A stretch of 64,000 bases of DNA, taken from positions 14,317,765 through 14,381,764 of the forward strand of contig NC_091137.1 in assembly GCF_041381155.1 (NCBI RefSeq). The letters are read 5' to 3'. Below are positions 1 through 11,699 of the stretch, piece after piece. Each line of letters begins with the position of its first letter. The first letter of the stretch is position 1. This stretch comes from Argopecten irradians. Its lineage: Eukaryota; Mollusca; Bivalvia; Pectinida; Pectinidae. Below the pieces are notes generated by a model, which was not told where the DNA came from, did not search any database, and was given only the letters and a program-made list of their open reading frames with translations. The translations under genes and the position numbers were made by a program.

Positions 1-34
1 GGGGATGGCAGGTGGAATATTGGAAATACGATTA

Positions 35-240
35 ACTTATCTACAACTGGATTTTTTTAGCTTAAGTTGAATAAGGTTTACTTGTATTATCACTTTTTTC
101 AGCTTAAGTCAAAAAGATTTTTTTTACTTATGTGAAAAAAGTGGTAATGCAAAAAAACTTTTAACTTAAGTTGAAATCTTTTTAGCTTAAGCTAAAATCT
201 TTTTGACTTAAGCTAAATAACTTTTTAACTTAAGCTATTA
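35..240. repeat. Short CTTAAG-rich tandem motif
   Basis: A run of degenerate units centred on the palindrome CTTAAG, separated by T-rich spacers (ACTTAAG, GCTTAAGC and similar). No coding potential is seen. Confidence 0.6.
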
Positions 241-309
241 TGTATTAAATATCAAAACGGCTTGCCATAAACACCTGGAAACCTGTGCTTACACATGGGT
301 TATAAAGTT

Positions 310-715
310 TAACACGACGAAAAATTACATCCTAAATATTAGACAGAAGACCACTCACTTCTACAACTTGGACAATACCATCCTCCAACAGGTGCAATCA
401 AATCCATACTTAGGTATTACCATCTCTGAGGACATGAAATGGCATCAACACATAATCGACATATCCAAAAAAATCAAAATCCACCCTTGGCTCTTTAAGA
501 AGGAACCTACGTAGCTGTCCACAATCCAGTAGGCTTAGTGCATATACTGGACTAGTTAGACCAAGACCAGAGTACGGAACAATAGTATGGGACCCATATT
601 ACCAAAATGACATCAACATCATAGAGCGTATACAGCCCCGTGCAGCAATATTCATCACGGGAGACTACAGACCCAACAACATTGGCTGTGTAACAACAAT
701 GCTTAACAATATATA
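310..715 (+). mobile_element. Decayed LINE (non-LTR retrotransposon) reverse-transcriptase C-terminal remnant
   Basis: The plus strand translates into pieces typical of the region after the RT catalytic core of jockey/CR1-like LINEs. One is PYLGITISEDMKWHQHI at about 395-455; another, after frameshifts, reads EYGTIVWDPYYQNDI and IERIQPRAAIFITGDYRP at about 575-675. Several frameshifts and stops separate them, so this is a dead fragment. The clade is not certain. Confidence 0.8.
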
Positions 716-1071
716 TATGGTGGTTTCGCGAGACTTGTCTAAATAGGCAAGTTCTAGCTTTTGAAATAATTGACGAAGGCCTACATATTTATTCATGTAT
801 TTCTTTTCGAAACCTGCAAATATACTGTAAACGAAACCTGCAGAATACTGAATAATTCATAAATCAACTATAATGTCGACATACCTAGTGCACAGTAGGC
901 CTACAAGGTCCTAGTACTTCAATATGACACCAGACTTGCTGTGTATATTGAACGCATCACAAAAAAAAGTGACACAAACATCCATACAACATAGCGCAAG
1001 CTCCTTGATGATCTCTGCATTCTCGCTGAGATAATCCCTCAAAAGTTGTGCCCATAATTTATTGTAGAGTG

Positions 1072-1170
1072 AGGATTGAACTGTACGAATCACAGGGATC
1101 TGATAATTCATGGACCCACCAGAGTGCCCTAAGACCATTGTGAGACGTTTTAGAGGTCTAGATTAAAAAC
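1072..1170. repeat. Truncated copy of a foldback element related to 35692-35914
   Basis: It shares the strings CAGGGATCTGA, CATGGACCCACCAGAGTG, CCTAAGACCATT and AGAGGTCTAGAT, in the same order, with one arm and the centre of the foldback element at 35692-35914. The second arm is missing. Confidence 0.65.
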
Positions 1171-1329
1171 GATAAAAATCATACTCTACATGGTACTATA
1201 TACCAGAAACATATATACATATATATATCTGAAATCCAAGATGTGAAGATTATTATTTTTTTTTCTGTATATATATGTATATATGTTTCTGTATATACGA
1301 GAAGGGTGGAAACTTCACAGCTCAAAATT

Positions 1330-1870
1330 TCTAACCCGCCTACCTTTAGCCATCATGTTTCGTCCGTCGTCGAGCGCCTTGCGTAAACTTTTAACATTTT
1401 GAACTTCTTATCAAGTTCTACCAATGTGATTTAGCTGAAACTTGCATGAAATGATCCTGATATGGTACTGACAAAGTGCATTATTTTTTTGGGTTGATCC
1501 GAAATCCAAGACGGCCGCCACAACCGCCATCTTGGAAACACAATTTGAAATTCTTGTCAAGTTCTACCGTTACGATTTAGCTGAAACTTGCATAAAATGA
1601 TCTTGACATAATCCCGACCAAGTTTGATATTATTATTTTTTTGCGATCTGAAATCCAAGATGGCCATCACTGCCTCCATCCTGGAAACACATTTTGAACT
1701 TCTTCTCAAGTTCTACTTGTGTGATTTGGTTGAAACATGGCTGAAATGATCCTGACATGCATGGTCCTGACAAAATATCGTTATTTTTCGAAATCCAAGA
1801 TGGCCAACACAGCCGCCATCTTGAAAATTTAATTTAAACTTCTCTTCAAGTTCTACTGGTGCGGTTCATC
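1330..1870. repeat. Diverged tandem repeat, unit about 150 bp
   Basis: Three to four diverged units, each with TTCAAGTTCTACC, GATTTAGCTGAAAC, ATGATCCTGACAT, and AAATCCAAGATGGCC followed by CCGCCATCTTGGAAAC. The GATGGC/GCCATC pair gives each unit a small internal hairpin. No ORF of interest. Confidence 0.7.
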
Positions 1871-1887
1871 GACGAATACATACTATG

Positions 1888-2345
1888 TCACGAGCGCTTT
1901 TATGTTTGCGCAGTGACCTTGACATTGGGCGACCACAGATTTTCCTTTGATATCCACCAGCACAACCTCTAGCGTAGCTTGCGGATGCGAGGGTTTCCAT
2001 CTTACTCGCTGAAGCGGTCGTCATTTCAAGAGATGTCGTATTTTTTTAAATGAAAATTTACGACATTTCCTCTAAATCTTCCATCCTTAAACTTTAATAA
2101 AGAAAGGATAAAATATCGTGAAATTTATGAAGCTTTACAGTGGTGTTACTTTTGACTTGATAAGACAAACATTTGTTGAGGAAAATGGTTTTTATTCCCC
2201 GTTCATAGGCGTCTCACATTGTGTTTAGTAGTGTAAAGAGACCGTGACAAATCCTTCTCACTTACAAATCCTTGCATAAAATAATACTTGGTCTTTCTTG
2301 CTCATAAACAAGGATTTATAAGTGAGGCTCATATACGTCCTTGTC
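1888..2345. repeat. Dispersed repeat, copy 1 (second copy at 54152-54576)
   Basis: Highly similar, in the same orientation, to 54152-54576. Shared landmarks include TTTTCCTTTGATATCC, GCGAGGGTT, CCTCTAAATCTTC, GGTTTTTATTCCC and TTCATAGGCGTCTC. The right end has AATCCTTCTCACTTACAAATCCTTG, followed by a partly inverted echo near 2300-2335. It looks like a short non-autonomous element. Confidence 0.75.
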
Positions 2346-3341
2346 ATAAATAACACACATAAGAAGTTTTTAAGTAAGTAATTGGTTTACTATTTCAAAC
2401 TGAATTAACGAAATAAATAAAATATCACAGGTAAATAAAATAGCACCTTATACAATTTATAAATAATAAATCATTATGATTAACAATGATAAAGCAATGA
2501 TTAAGTCAAATACGTTATACATACAAATAATTTTAATAATATGTCTTTTCAATCTTTTGTTCATTTCAAATTCCCTTGCGATACGAAATACTGTTGATAT
2601 CCTTATCATATTTCGTCCACAGACATGGTAGTCTCTCGCAAACAGAACATTTCAGAAAAAAACCACAACATTTTTCATTAAAAAAAGCATACAAACAATA
2701 AATAGCTTGAACCAGCATATGTACATACATGTAATATAATTTTTTCTGCATTGTCTGTGTCTATTAAAACATCATAAATAAAGTGTTATAGCCAGTGATT
2801 TCATGAAGCATTGTTGTGTTTTGGCGAAAATTCTATCTGTGAAATACAAAAGGATAGACAATGTTACTTGCAACTTATGATTTCCTAAAACATTTATTTC
2901 CATGTTTTTAGTCAATAAAACAAAAGTTTTGATCTGCAAATACATGTGGCTATACGGTAATAAACTGAGGTATACAATATGAAAAATCAAATTCAAAAAT
3001 ACAGCAACAAAGACATCTACTCCTAGCTTGACACATTTAAAAAAATACTTTTTAAAATTTTGCAGAAACTTATGATAAAACTTTGCTTTATGATATTAAC
3101 AGAATGAAAAACAAGAAACAAATAAAGAAGGACTAGATAATTTTGGTATATATTCTGATTTATAAATTTTACTTTAATTACTACTTTAACGATTTATATT
3201 TAAGAATTAACTTGAATAGTTATGGAGATATAACACAACAATCTGAGTGTACTCTAAATAAACCGCGAAAGCGGTTTATTATGAGAGTGCAAATAAATAA
3301 AGATAAAATGAAGATAATCTCTTCTATACTCAAAAGGTGAC
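2346..3341. other. AT-rich stretch with no recognisable gene
   Basis: Only short chance ORFs are present. I see no exon of AGMO or any other family here. Confidence 0.5.
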
Positions 3342-3574
3342 GTTTAGGGTTACCCAACCGACCCTAATTTTTTACCCTCGACCATAATTTTTTTCCACTT
3401 TTCTACGAAAAAATATTGAATAGTTGGGATTTTGATCTCAGACTCCGGTTCCAGCCATCATTTTAGAGTGAAAAGCACTAAAAAAAAAAAAAAAAAATTT
3501 AAAAATCCTCCCGATCGACCAACCCTATTTTATTTCCCAATGTAACCCTAAACAAACATATTTTTGTTTGGCCT
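3342..3574. mobile_element. Small inverted-repeat element (MITE-like), copy 1
   Basis: The left end, GTTTAGGGTTAC, is mirrored at the right by GTAACCCTAAAC followed by T-rich sequence and GGCC. It contains CTCAGACTCCGGTTC, CATCATTTTAGAGTGAAA and a poly-A run. The same element lies in inverse orientation at 39742-39961. Confidence 0.75.
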
Positions 3575-3676
3575 TACTGTGAATCACTTAAATCCTTTCT
3601 TTTTTATGTGAATTTGCCAGGAGATTCACAAATATTAATGTGATCATTTCCACTTCAAGATGGAAACAGAAGAATA

Positions 3677-4606
3677 TATCTATCACGTTCGGGGGCTGCC
3701 ATGGAACATGAAAATCATACAATATCCTAGAATAGTAACTAAGTGAAGAATAAGGAACTTTTAATATGTTGTTTTCGGACACAATATCAGAATAGTCTAA
3801 TTAAAACAAGAGGCCCATGACCCTTAAACGGTCACCTGAATACATATACAGAATGAAACAAAGACATGTAACCACTAAATATTGGCTCATCAGGCCCTTG
3901 AAGTCAGTCTGACTTTTTCATCTATGAAGAGTATTTGGTTCCATCAAATCTGTGAATTCAGAAGAAAGATTTTTGAAATGTTATCAATTTTGACCCCCCG
4001 GCCCTCTGGCTACTGGGGGTTGGCCAGGACCAATATGGATATGACATTAAAATGCTATCTCAGGCTAATAATTTTAACCCAGATTGACTAATTTCCCATG
4101 AAAACTAAGCAAATAATGTTCATATATGTGTTTTTCCTAAATAAACTATAGCAAATTTGACCCCCTCCCGAGGGGGAAAATATGAGATCCCAAGGCCATG
4201 AAATTCACAATGTTTGTAAAGGGCCTTAACACCTTCCAATCTCTGAAGAGTATTTGATTCTACCAGTTCCAGAATTTCAGAAGAAGATTTTTGAAATTTT
4301 AACCTGTTTGACCCCGCCCCTAACGCCCATGGGAGTCAGTCATGGAAAATTTGTTAATAGGATTCAATGGCCATTTCATAGGGATAATTCTGACAACATT
4401 TGACTTATTTCCTGTTATAAATGACCAAATAATGCTCAAAATGTGTTTTCCCTATGTAAACCATAGTAAACTTAACCCACTCCTCAGGGGGAAACCTGAG
4501 ACCCCAGGGTCATATAATTCACAGATTTTGTAGAGTGCCTTAAGACCTTCCAATCTATGAAGAGTATTTGATTCTACCACATCTGTGAGTGGAGAAGAAG
4601 ATTTTT
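3677..4606. repeat. Duplicated repeat, copy 1, containing dispersed family A
   Basis: Near-identical to 15914-16860. It begins with TCTATCACGTTCGGGGGC and reaches the family-A start AACAAGAGGCCCATGACCC near 3804. After GGAGAAGAAGATTTTTG the homology stops and the 36-bp minisatellite begins. Confidence 0.85.
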
Positions 4607-6531
4607 GTATACATCACACTTATTATTTCCTCGTCAATGAGTATATATAACATCACAGTATTATTCCTGTCAAGGAGTATATTTAAATCAACTATATTAT
4701 TCCTGTCAATTTGAGTTTGTATATTCTCAATTATTATTCATGTCTATGAGTATTATACATCATACTTCATTTATTTCTGTCTATGAGTATGTAGTCTTCA
4801 TACTTATTTATTCCTGTCAATGAGTATGTATACATCACACTTTTTAGTCCTTTCCCATAAGTATGGTTTCATTCTTACTTATTATTAATGTCTATGAGTA
4901 CTGTATACATTACAATTATTATTCCTGTCAATGAGTATTGTATACATCACAAGTATTATTAATGTCACAATGAGTTATATATTCATCACACTTATTATTC
5001 CTGTCAATTGAGTATGTATACATCACAATTATCATTGATAAATAGCATTAAACCATTTATTATACCTGTCAATTGAGTATATATACATCACACTTATTAT
5101 TCACTGTCAAATGAGTATATATACATCCACACTTATTATTCCTCGTCAATGAGTATGTATACATCACCACCTTATTATTCCTTTCAATTAAGTATGTATA
5201 CATCTACACTTATTTTTCCTGTTCAATGCTAGTATATATACATCACACTTATTATTCCTGTTAATGAGTATGATATTCTTCCACACTTATTATTCCTGTC
5301 AAATGGAGGTATATATACATTCACAATTTATTATTCCTGTCAATTGTGTATGTATACATCACAGTTATTATGTCCTGTCAATGGAGTTAAGTATAAAATC
5401 ACAAACTTATTATTCCTGTCAATGAGTATGTATACAGACTCAACACTTATCAATGACTATATGCATAACATTGATTATTCCTGTCAATTGAGTTTATCAT
5501 ATCATACCCCACTATATTATTACTCTTTTCATATGAGTATATAGACATCACACTTATTATTCCTGTCAAAATGAGTATGTATACATCACACTTAATTATT
5601 CCTTTACAAATGGAGTATATATACTTTCAACACTTATTTATTCCTGTTCCATGAGATATGTATACATCAACCATTCTTATTTATATCCTGTTAATGAGTA
5701 TTAATAACAATCACCACTTATTATTCTGTCAATGAGCTATATATACAATACACACTTATTATTCCTGTCAATGAGTAATGTTATACCATACACACTTATC
5801 TATTTCCTTACAATGAGCTATATAATACATCAACACTTATTTTTCCTTGTTAATCGAGTGTATATTACTTCACACTTATTATCTACCTGTTCAAAGAGAA
5901 TGTATAATCTCACTTATTATTCTGTCAATGATTATATATACATCACACGTATATATTCCTGTCAATAGAGTATATTTAAATCCACTCCTATTGTGCCATT
6001 CACGAGTATGTATACCTCACACTTATCAGAATGACTATATACATCACATTTATTATTCCTGTCAAATGAATTTACATATACATCTCACCTTATCTATTCT
6101 ATGTCAATAAGGATTGTATGTATCACACTTTCTATCATGTCAATGAGTATCATTAAACATAACAAGTATTATTTCCTGTCAAATATGAATATATTACATC
6201 TCTTAGTATTTCTGTCAAATTAGTATGTATTACATCACACTTATGATTTCCTGTCATAATGAGTATATATAACATCACAATTATTCTATTCCTGTCAATG
6301 AGTATATATAACCTCAACTCTTATTATTCCCTATCATTAAGGAATATTTTACTATCTGACACCGTATTATTACATGTCAATGAGTATATAGACATTCACA
6401 TTTAGTATTTCTGTCAATATGTATATTTACACTCTCACCTATAATTCCTGTCAATGTGCATATAATACATCAACACTTATTATTCCTGTCAATTGGCATA
6501 TATACATCTCACATTATTATTTCCTGTCAAT
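4607..6531. repeat. Degenerate minisatellite, unit about 36 bp
   Basis: The consensus unit runs roughly TTATTATTCCTGTCAATG followed by AGTATATATACATCACAC. Roughly 50 copies carry many substitutions and one-base indels throughout. Short ORFs inside it are chance readings. Confidence 0.9.
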
Positions 6532-8144
6532 TTTATGCCACATTAGTTTTCTCATAACAGACTATATTGAGGGTCGGATTATTTCCTTGTGAATTAAATA
6601 CTGAAAGGCTGATTTGTAATGCGAAACATTTAGAGTTGGGGGATTGTATGTGGATTGAGGTTGAACCGTACCTTTTAGTTTTTATTCTGGATTTTGGTTA
6701 TTTTGTTAAGTATACATAATTCTAGGAAACCCTGGCTACAGGTATCACATAAAAAGTATTTGTTCAACCTGGTTGATTTGTCTTCCTCTGGTTCTAAAAG
6801 ATAAGGAAATAATGACTTAATTTTTAATGAAAAAAATCGTTCCGCCCTGTTAAAATTCCTTAAAGGCCCATTACCCTTTCCGGTGCAAAATATAAAGGTG
6901 TTCTTTAAAAGAACCAATTAATTAACATCAGAAAATGCTTACCGATGACCTAAAAATAAGGTTACGAACACCAACACATATGCATGATTTCCTGCGTTAT
7001 TATGTTGAAAACAATGGAGAGTCCAATTCGCTTGTTTTGCCCGTCTGGCGCTGTGTTAGTCAACTACAGCCCGGTATTTAGGACGACGGCAGGGAAACAT
7101 AAATAAGACCCGCGTTCATGTAATTAAAACAATTTTATTTAGTTTAATCAAATCGTTCTGAATAGGTGATGATAAATAGTCAGTATTACACGGTAAGTTA
7201 ATATATTCTTAAGGACTATACAAAATTTTCCGATATTGTTTTACATTCCAATTTTAAAAATTTAAAGGCCGTTTCGGTACCGTAGAGGGCCATTTAACAT
7301 GTTAAGGACTTTCCACATATCCTTTTTAATTCCTTCATTATGAACATTACAATTTCTTACTTTATAAAAAAAAAACCCATAATTTTCCGCATTTTAAATA
7401 CGACAATATTTTGTGGCAAACCGCTCCTGTCAGATTAAAGGAAGTGGGGAAAGCACGGTGTCAAGTTTTTAACTGTTATCATATCGTACATTCTCGACCA
7501 CTCCAAGGGCTACTATCTACTGTTGGTAACTATCAAAACTCTTGGATATGGTCATATAAACTGAACACTTAGTGTTGCGCACGACACGACAGGCAGATAT
7601 GGGTCTTTTGATGTACAATTGATGTGGAATCAGCCAAGTTATCTAAAATCTGGGTTTGTATAAGCATTTACTCTATACTATACATTTAATTTTTACATAT
7701 GATAATAGGATAATATTCCTTATAGTAGACGCGTAGGCAATAATTAAACTTTGTCCATTCAACCAGGGCGTGATATATGTGTTTATCTAACCATTTTTGT
7801 GATTCACTGAGTTCTTATACTGTATAATTCGATGCTGAAACTCCTTACCAGAATGCAATCTTTTAGGTTTGCCAAGGGGAGCGTTGCATGTGTTTTTAAA
7901 TAAAAAGCCATATTTTTTATTTGTATGTACACTGCTCTTTTTATATGGTTGAGGTTAAATTTGCTAAAGGGTTGAGCCGATCACGGGTTGTTATCAGTTA
8001 CATGTTTAAATGCTAAAGCATAGTATTCATTTATATACAATACCAGCTGGTGTGGTTTATCCCTGGTATGAACACCGGTATAACTTGTGATATTTTCAAT
8101 TGAGTCAAATTTGATTGACTATAAAATCAGCCGACAGCTGAGGG
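6532..8144. other. Unique-looking stretch with no gene recognised
   Basis: I found no recognisable exon, repeat array or transposon boundary. The 80-codon minus-strand ORF at 6675-6917 resembles no family I know. Confidence 0.4.
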
Positions 8145-10770
8145 TTGATTCCTGCTATGTTCCTGCTTAGACATTGCTGATATATATATGATTGATACCT
8201 GCATATACAGCTGGGTTGGTTGTTCTATATTTTCCTGCTATACAGCTGGGGTGGTTGATTACTGATTCCTGCTTGTGGTTTAGCTGGGGTATTTGATTCC
8301 TGCTATACAGCTGGTGTGGTTGATTTATACAGCTGGGGTGGTTGATAAAACAGCTATACAGGCTGGATCCCTGGTTGATTCCTGCTATACAGCTGGGGTG
8401 TTGATTCCTGCTATACAGCTGGTGATTGATACCTGCTATACAGCTGGGGTGTGATGATACCTGCTATACAGCTGGGGTGGTTGATTCCTGCTATACAAGC
8501 TGGTGTGGGTGTTCCTGCTATACAGCTGGGGTGGTTGATTCCTGCTATAAGTAAGCTGGGGTGGTTGATTGATACCTGCTATACAGCTGGGTGTTGTTGA
8601 TTCCTGCTATACAGCTGGTGTGGTTGATTCCTGCTATACAGCTGGGTGGATTGATTCCTGCTATACAGCTGGGGTGGTTGATTCCTGCTATACAGCTGGT
8701 GGCTGATGGTTGATTCCTGCTATACAGCTGGGGTGGTTGATTCCTGCTATACAGCTGGGTGGTTGATTCCTGCTATACAGCAGCTGGGGTTGATTCCTGC
8801 TATACAGCTTGATGGTTGGATTGAACTCTGCTATACAGCTGGGGTGGTTGATTCCTGCTATACAGCTGGGGTAGTTGGTTCCTGCTATACAGCTGGGGTG
8901 GTTGATTCCTGCTATACAGCTGGGGTGGTTGATTCCTGCTATACAGCTGGGGTGGTTGATTCCTGCTATACAGCTGGTGTGGTTGATTCCTGCTATACAG
9001 CTGGGGTGGTTGATTCCTGCTATACAGCTGGTGTGGTTGATTCCTGCTATACAGCTGGTGTGGTTGATTCCTGCTATACAGCTGGTGTGGTTGATTCCTG
9101 CTATACAGCTGGTGTGGTTGATTCCTGCTATACAGCTGGGGTGGTTGATTCCTGCTATACAGCTGGGGTGGTTGATTCCTGCTATACAGCTGGTGTGGTT
9201 GATTCCTGCTATACAGCTGGTGTGGTTGAATTCCTTGCTATACAGCTGGTGGTGGTTGATCCTGCTATACAGCTGGTTGGGTCTTGGTTGATTCCTGCTA
9301 TACAGCTGGTGTGGTTGATACCTGCTATACAGCTGGTGTGGTTGTATTCCTGCTATACAGCTGGGGTGGTTGATTCCTGCTATACAGCTGGGGTGGTTGA
9401 TTCCTGCTATACAGCTGGGGTGGTTGATTCCTGCTATACAGCTGGGGTGGTTGATTCCTGCTATACAGCTGGGGTGGTTGATTCCTGCTATACAGCTGGT
9501 GTGGTTGATTCCTGCTATACAGCTGGGGTGGTTGATACCTGCTATACAGCTGGGGTGGTTGATTCCTGCTATACAGCTGGGGTGGTTGATTCCTGCTATA
9601 CAGCTGGGGTGGTTGATTCCTGCTATACAGCTGGGGTGGTTGATTCCTGCTATACAGCTGGGGTGGTTGATTCCTGCTATACAGCTGGGGTGGTTGATTC
9701 CTGCTATACAGCTGGGGTGGTTGTTTCCTGCTATACAGCTGGGGTGGTTGATTCCTGCTATACAGCTGGAGGTGGTTGTATTTCCTGCTATACAGCTGGG
9801 GTGGGTTGATACGATTTGCTATACAGCTGGGGTGGTTGATTCCTGCTATACAGCTAGGGGTGTGGTTGATTCCTGCTATACAGCTGGTGTGGTTGATTCC
9901 TGCTATACAGCTGGGTGGTTGATTCCTGCTATACAGCTGGGGTGGTTGATTCCTGCTATACAGCTGGGGTGGTTGATTCCTGCTATACAGCTGGTGTGGT
10001 TGATTCCTGCTTATACAGCTCGGTGGTGGTTGATTCCTGCTATACAGCTGGGGTGGTTGATTCCTGCTATACAGCTGGGGTGATTGATTCCTGCTATACA
10101 CGCTGGGGTGGATTGATTCCTGCTATACAGCTGGGGTGGTTGATTCCTGCTATACAGCTGGTGGTTGTTGATACCTGCTATACAGCTGGGGTGGATTGAT
10201 TCATGCTATACAGCAGGTGTGGTTGATACCTGCTATACTGCTGGGGTGTTGATTCCTGCTATACAGCTGGTGTGGTTGATTCCTGCTATACAGCTGGTGG
10301 TGGTCTGGATTCCTGCTATACCAGCTGGTGTGGTTGATTCCTGCTATACAGCTGGGGTGATTGATTCCTGCTATACAGCCTGGCCAATGTGGTTGATTCC
10401 TGCTATACAGCTGGTGTGGTGTATACAGTTGATTCATGCTATACAGCTGGGGTGGTTGATTCCTGCTATACAGCTGGGGTGGTTGATTTCTGCTATACAG
10501 CTCGGTGATTGATTCCTGCTATACAGCTGGGGTGGTTGATTTCCTGCTTTACAGATGGGGTGGTTGATTTATGCTATACCAGCTGGTGTGGTTGAACCTG
10601 CTCATCCGCTGAGGTGGTTGTTCCTGCAATACCTGGTGCTATACAGCTGGTGTGGTTGATTCCTGCTATACAGCTGGTGTGGTTGATTCCTGCTATACAG
10701 CTGGTGTGGTTGATTCCTGCTATACAGCTGGTGTGGTTGATTCCTGCTATACAGCTGGTGTGGTTGATTC
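8145..10770. repeat. 27-bp minisatellite, close to 100 copies
   Basis: The 27-bp unit reads TGATTCCTGCTATACAGC plus TGGGGTGGT (or TGGTGTGGT). About 2.6 kb is present: degenerate at the left edge (8145-8700), almost uniform in the middle (8850-9770), and mixed again near 10000-10640. Because 27 is a multiple of three, open frames of up to 367 codons appear on both strands, including a VVDSCYTAG nine-residue repeat. They lack the marks of a real gene. The array ends abruptly at 10770 against retrotransposon sequence. Confidence 0.95.
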
Positions 10771-11640
10771 TACTTTGGCCTGAACAGGTTTAACCTGCCC
10801 CTGTCCTACAACATGGCCTAAAAATTCAACAGTTGCATGACAAAATTCACATTTCAATAAGTTTACGGTCAATTTCATGGTAGTGAGTCTCTCGAACGAA
10901 TTCGCGAATCACGCGTAGGTGGTCTTCCACCGTGTCATGGTAGTTGATGACGTCATCAATGTATCCATCGCAGCCTTCCAGGTCTGATATCACGCTGTTA
11001 AGAAGACGTTGAAATGTTGCCGGGGCATTCTTCATACCAAATGGCATAATTTTGTACTGGCACAAACCTTGCGAGGTTACAAATGCCGACACTTCTACAG
11101 CTCTTTCTGTTAATGGCACCTGCCAATATCCTTTCAACAGGTCAAACTTGCTAACATACTTGGCTTTGCCAACTTTGTCAATGCAAGAATCAATCCTTGG
11201 AATTGGATAAGAGTCTGTTTTACTGACAGAGTTAACTTTTCTGAAGTCAGTACAGAACCGGTATGTCTTATCTGGCTTTGGCACCAGAACACATGGAGAG
11301 CTCCATTCACTTTTATTTGGTTCAATAATATCATTGTCCAACATGTATTGAATTTCTTTAAGTGTTCTTCTTTCAATGGGTTGACACGGTAAGGATGTTG
11401 CTTGACAGGTGGCGCATCACCTACATCCACGTCATGATAGATAGCATCTGTTTTACCTGGTGTATCCGGAAACAAATGTTTAAACTCAAGTATCAAATCT
11501 TTCAGTTCATTGCGTTCCTTTTCTGATAGATGACACAGTTTCTTGTCCAAGTTCGCGAGCACATCTGAATTCCGTAACTTAACACCACAGTCTAAACCTA
11601 CATCTTGTACACCACCATCTAAGTCTAATTTACAAATATC
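10771..11640 (-). pseudogene. Reverse transcriptase of the Gmr1-like element, truncated
   Basis: The single ORF 11955-11134 runs from the integrase C-terminus into the RT N-terminal region (LILEFKHLFPDTPG, VKQHPYRVNP). A frameshift near 11340 moves RT to the 11344-10847 frame: WSSPCVLVPKPD, RFCTDFRKVN, KFDLLKGYWQVPL, MPFGMKNAPATFQRL, and the catalytic YIDD at 10952-10963. After another shift, KCEFCHATVEFLGH and GQVKPVQAKVE follow before the element stops at 10771. No RNase H is present. Confidence 0.92.
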
Positions 11641-11699
11641 AGCTGTACTTTCACTTTGTGATGGTACAGAGGCCAAAGTAGCAATAGGTTGAGAGGTCT

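Noticed and set aside
6675..6917. 80-codon minus ORF as a missing AGMO C-terminal exon
   Set aside because: Its sequence is charged and Cys-containing, without the hydrophobic helices expected there, and it shows no family match.
8706..9809. 367-codon ORF of nine-residue repeats
   Set aside because: It follows from the 27-bp period; equally long frames exist on the other strand, and units drift in frame at the array edges.
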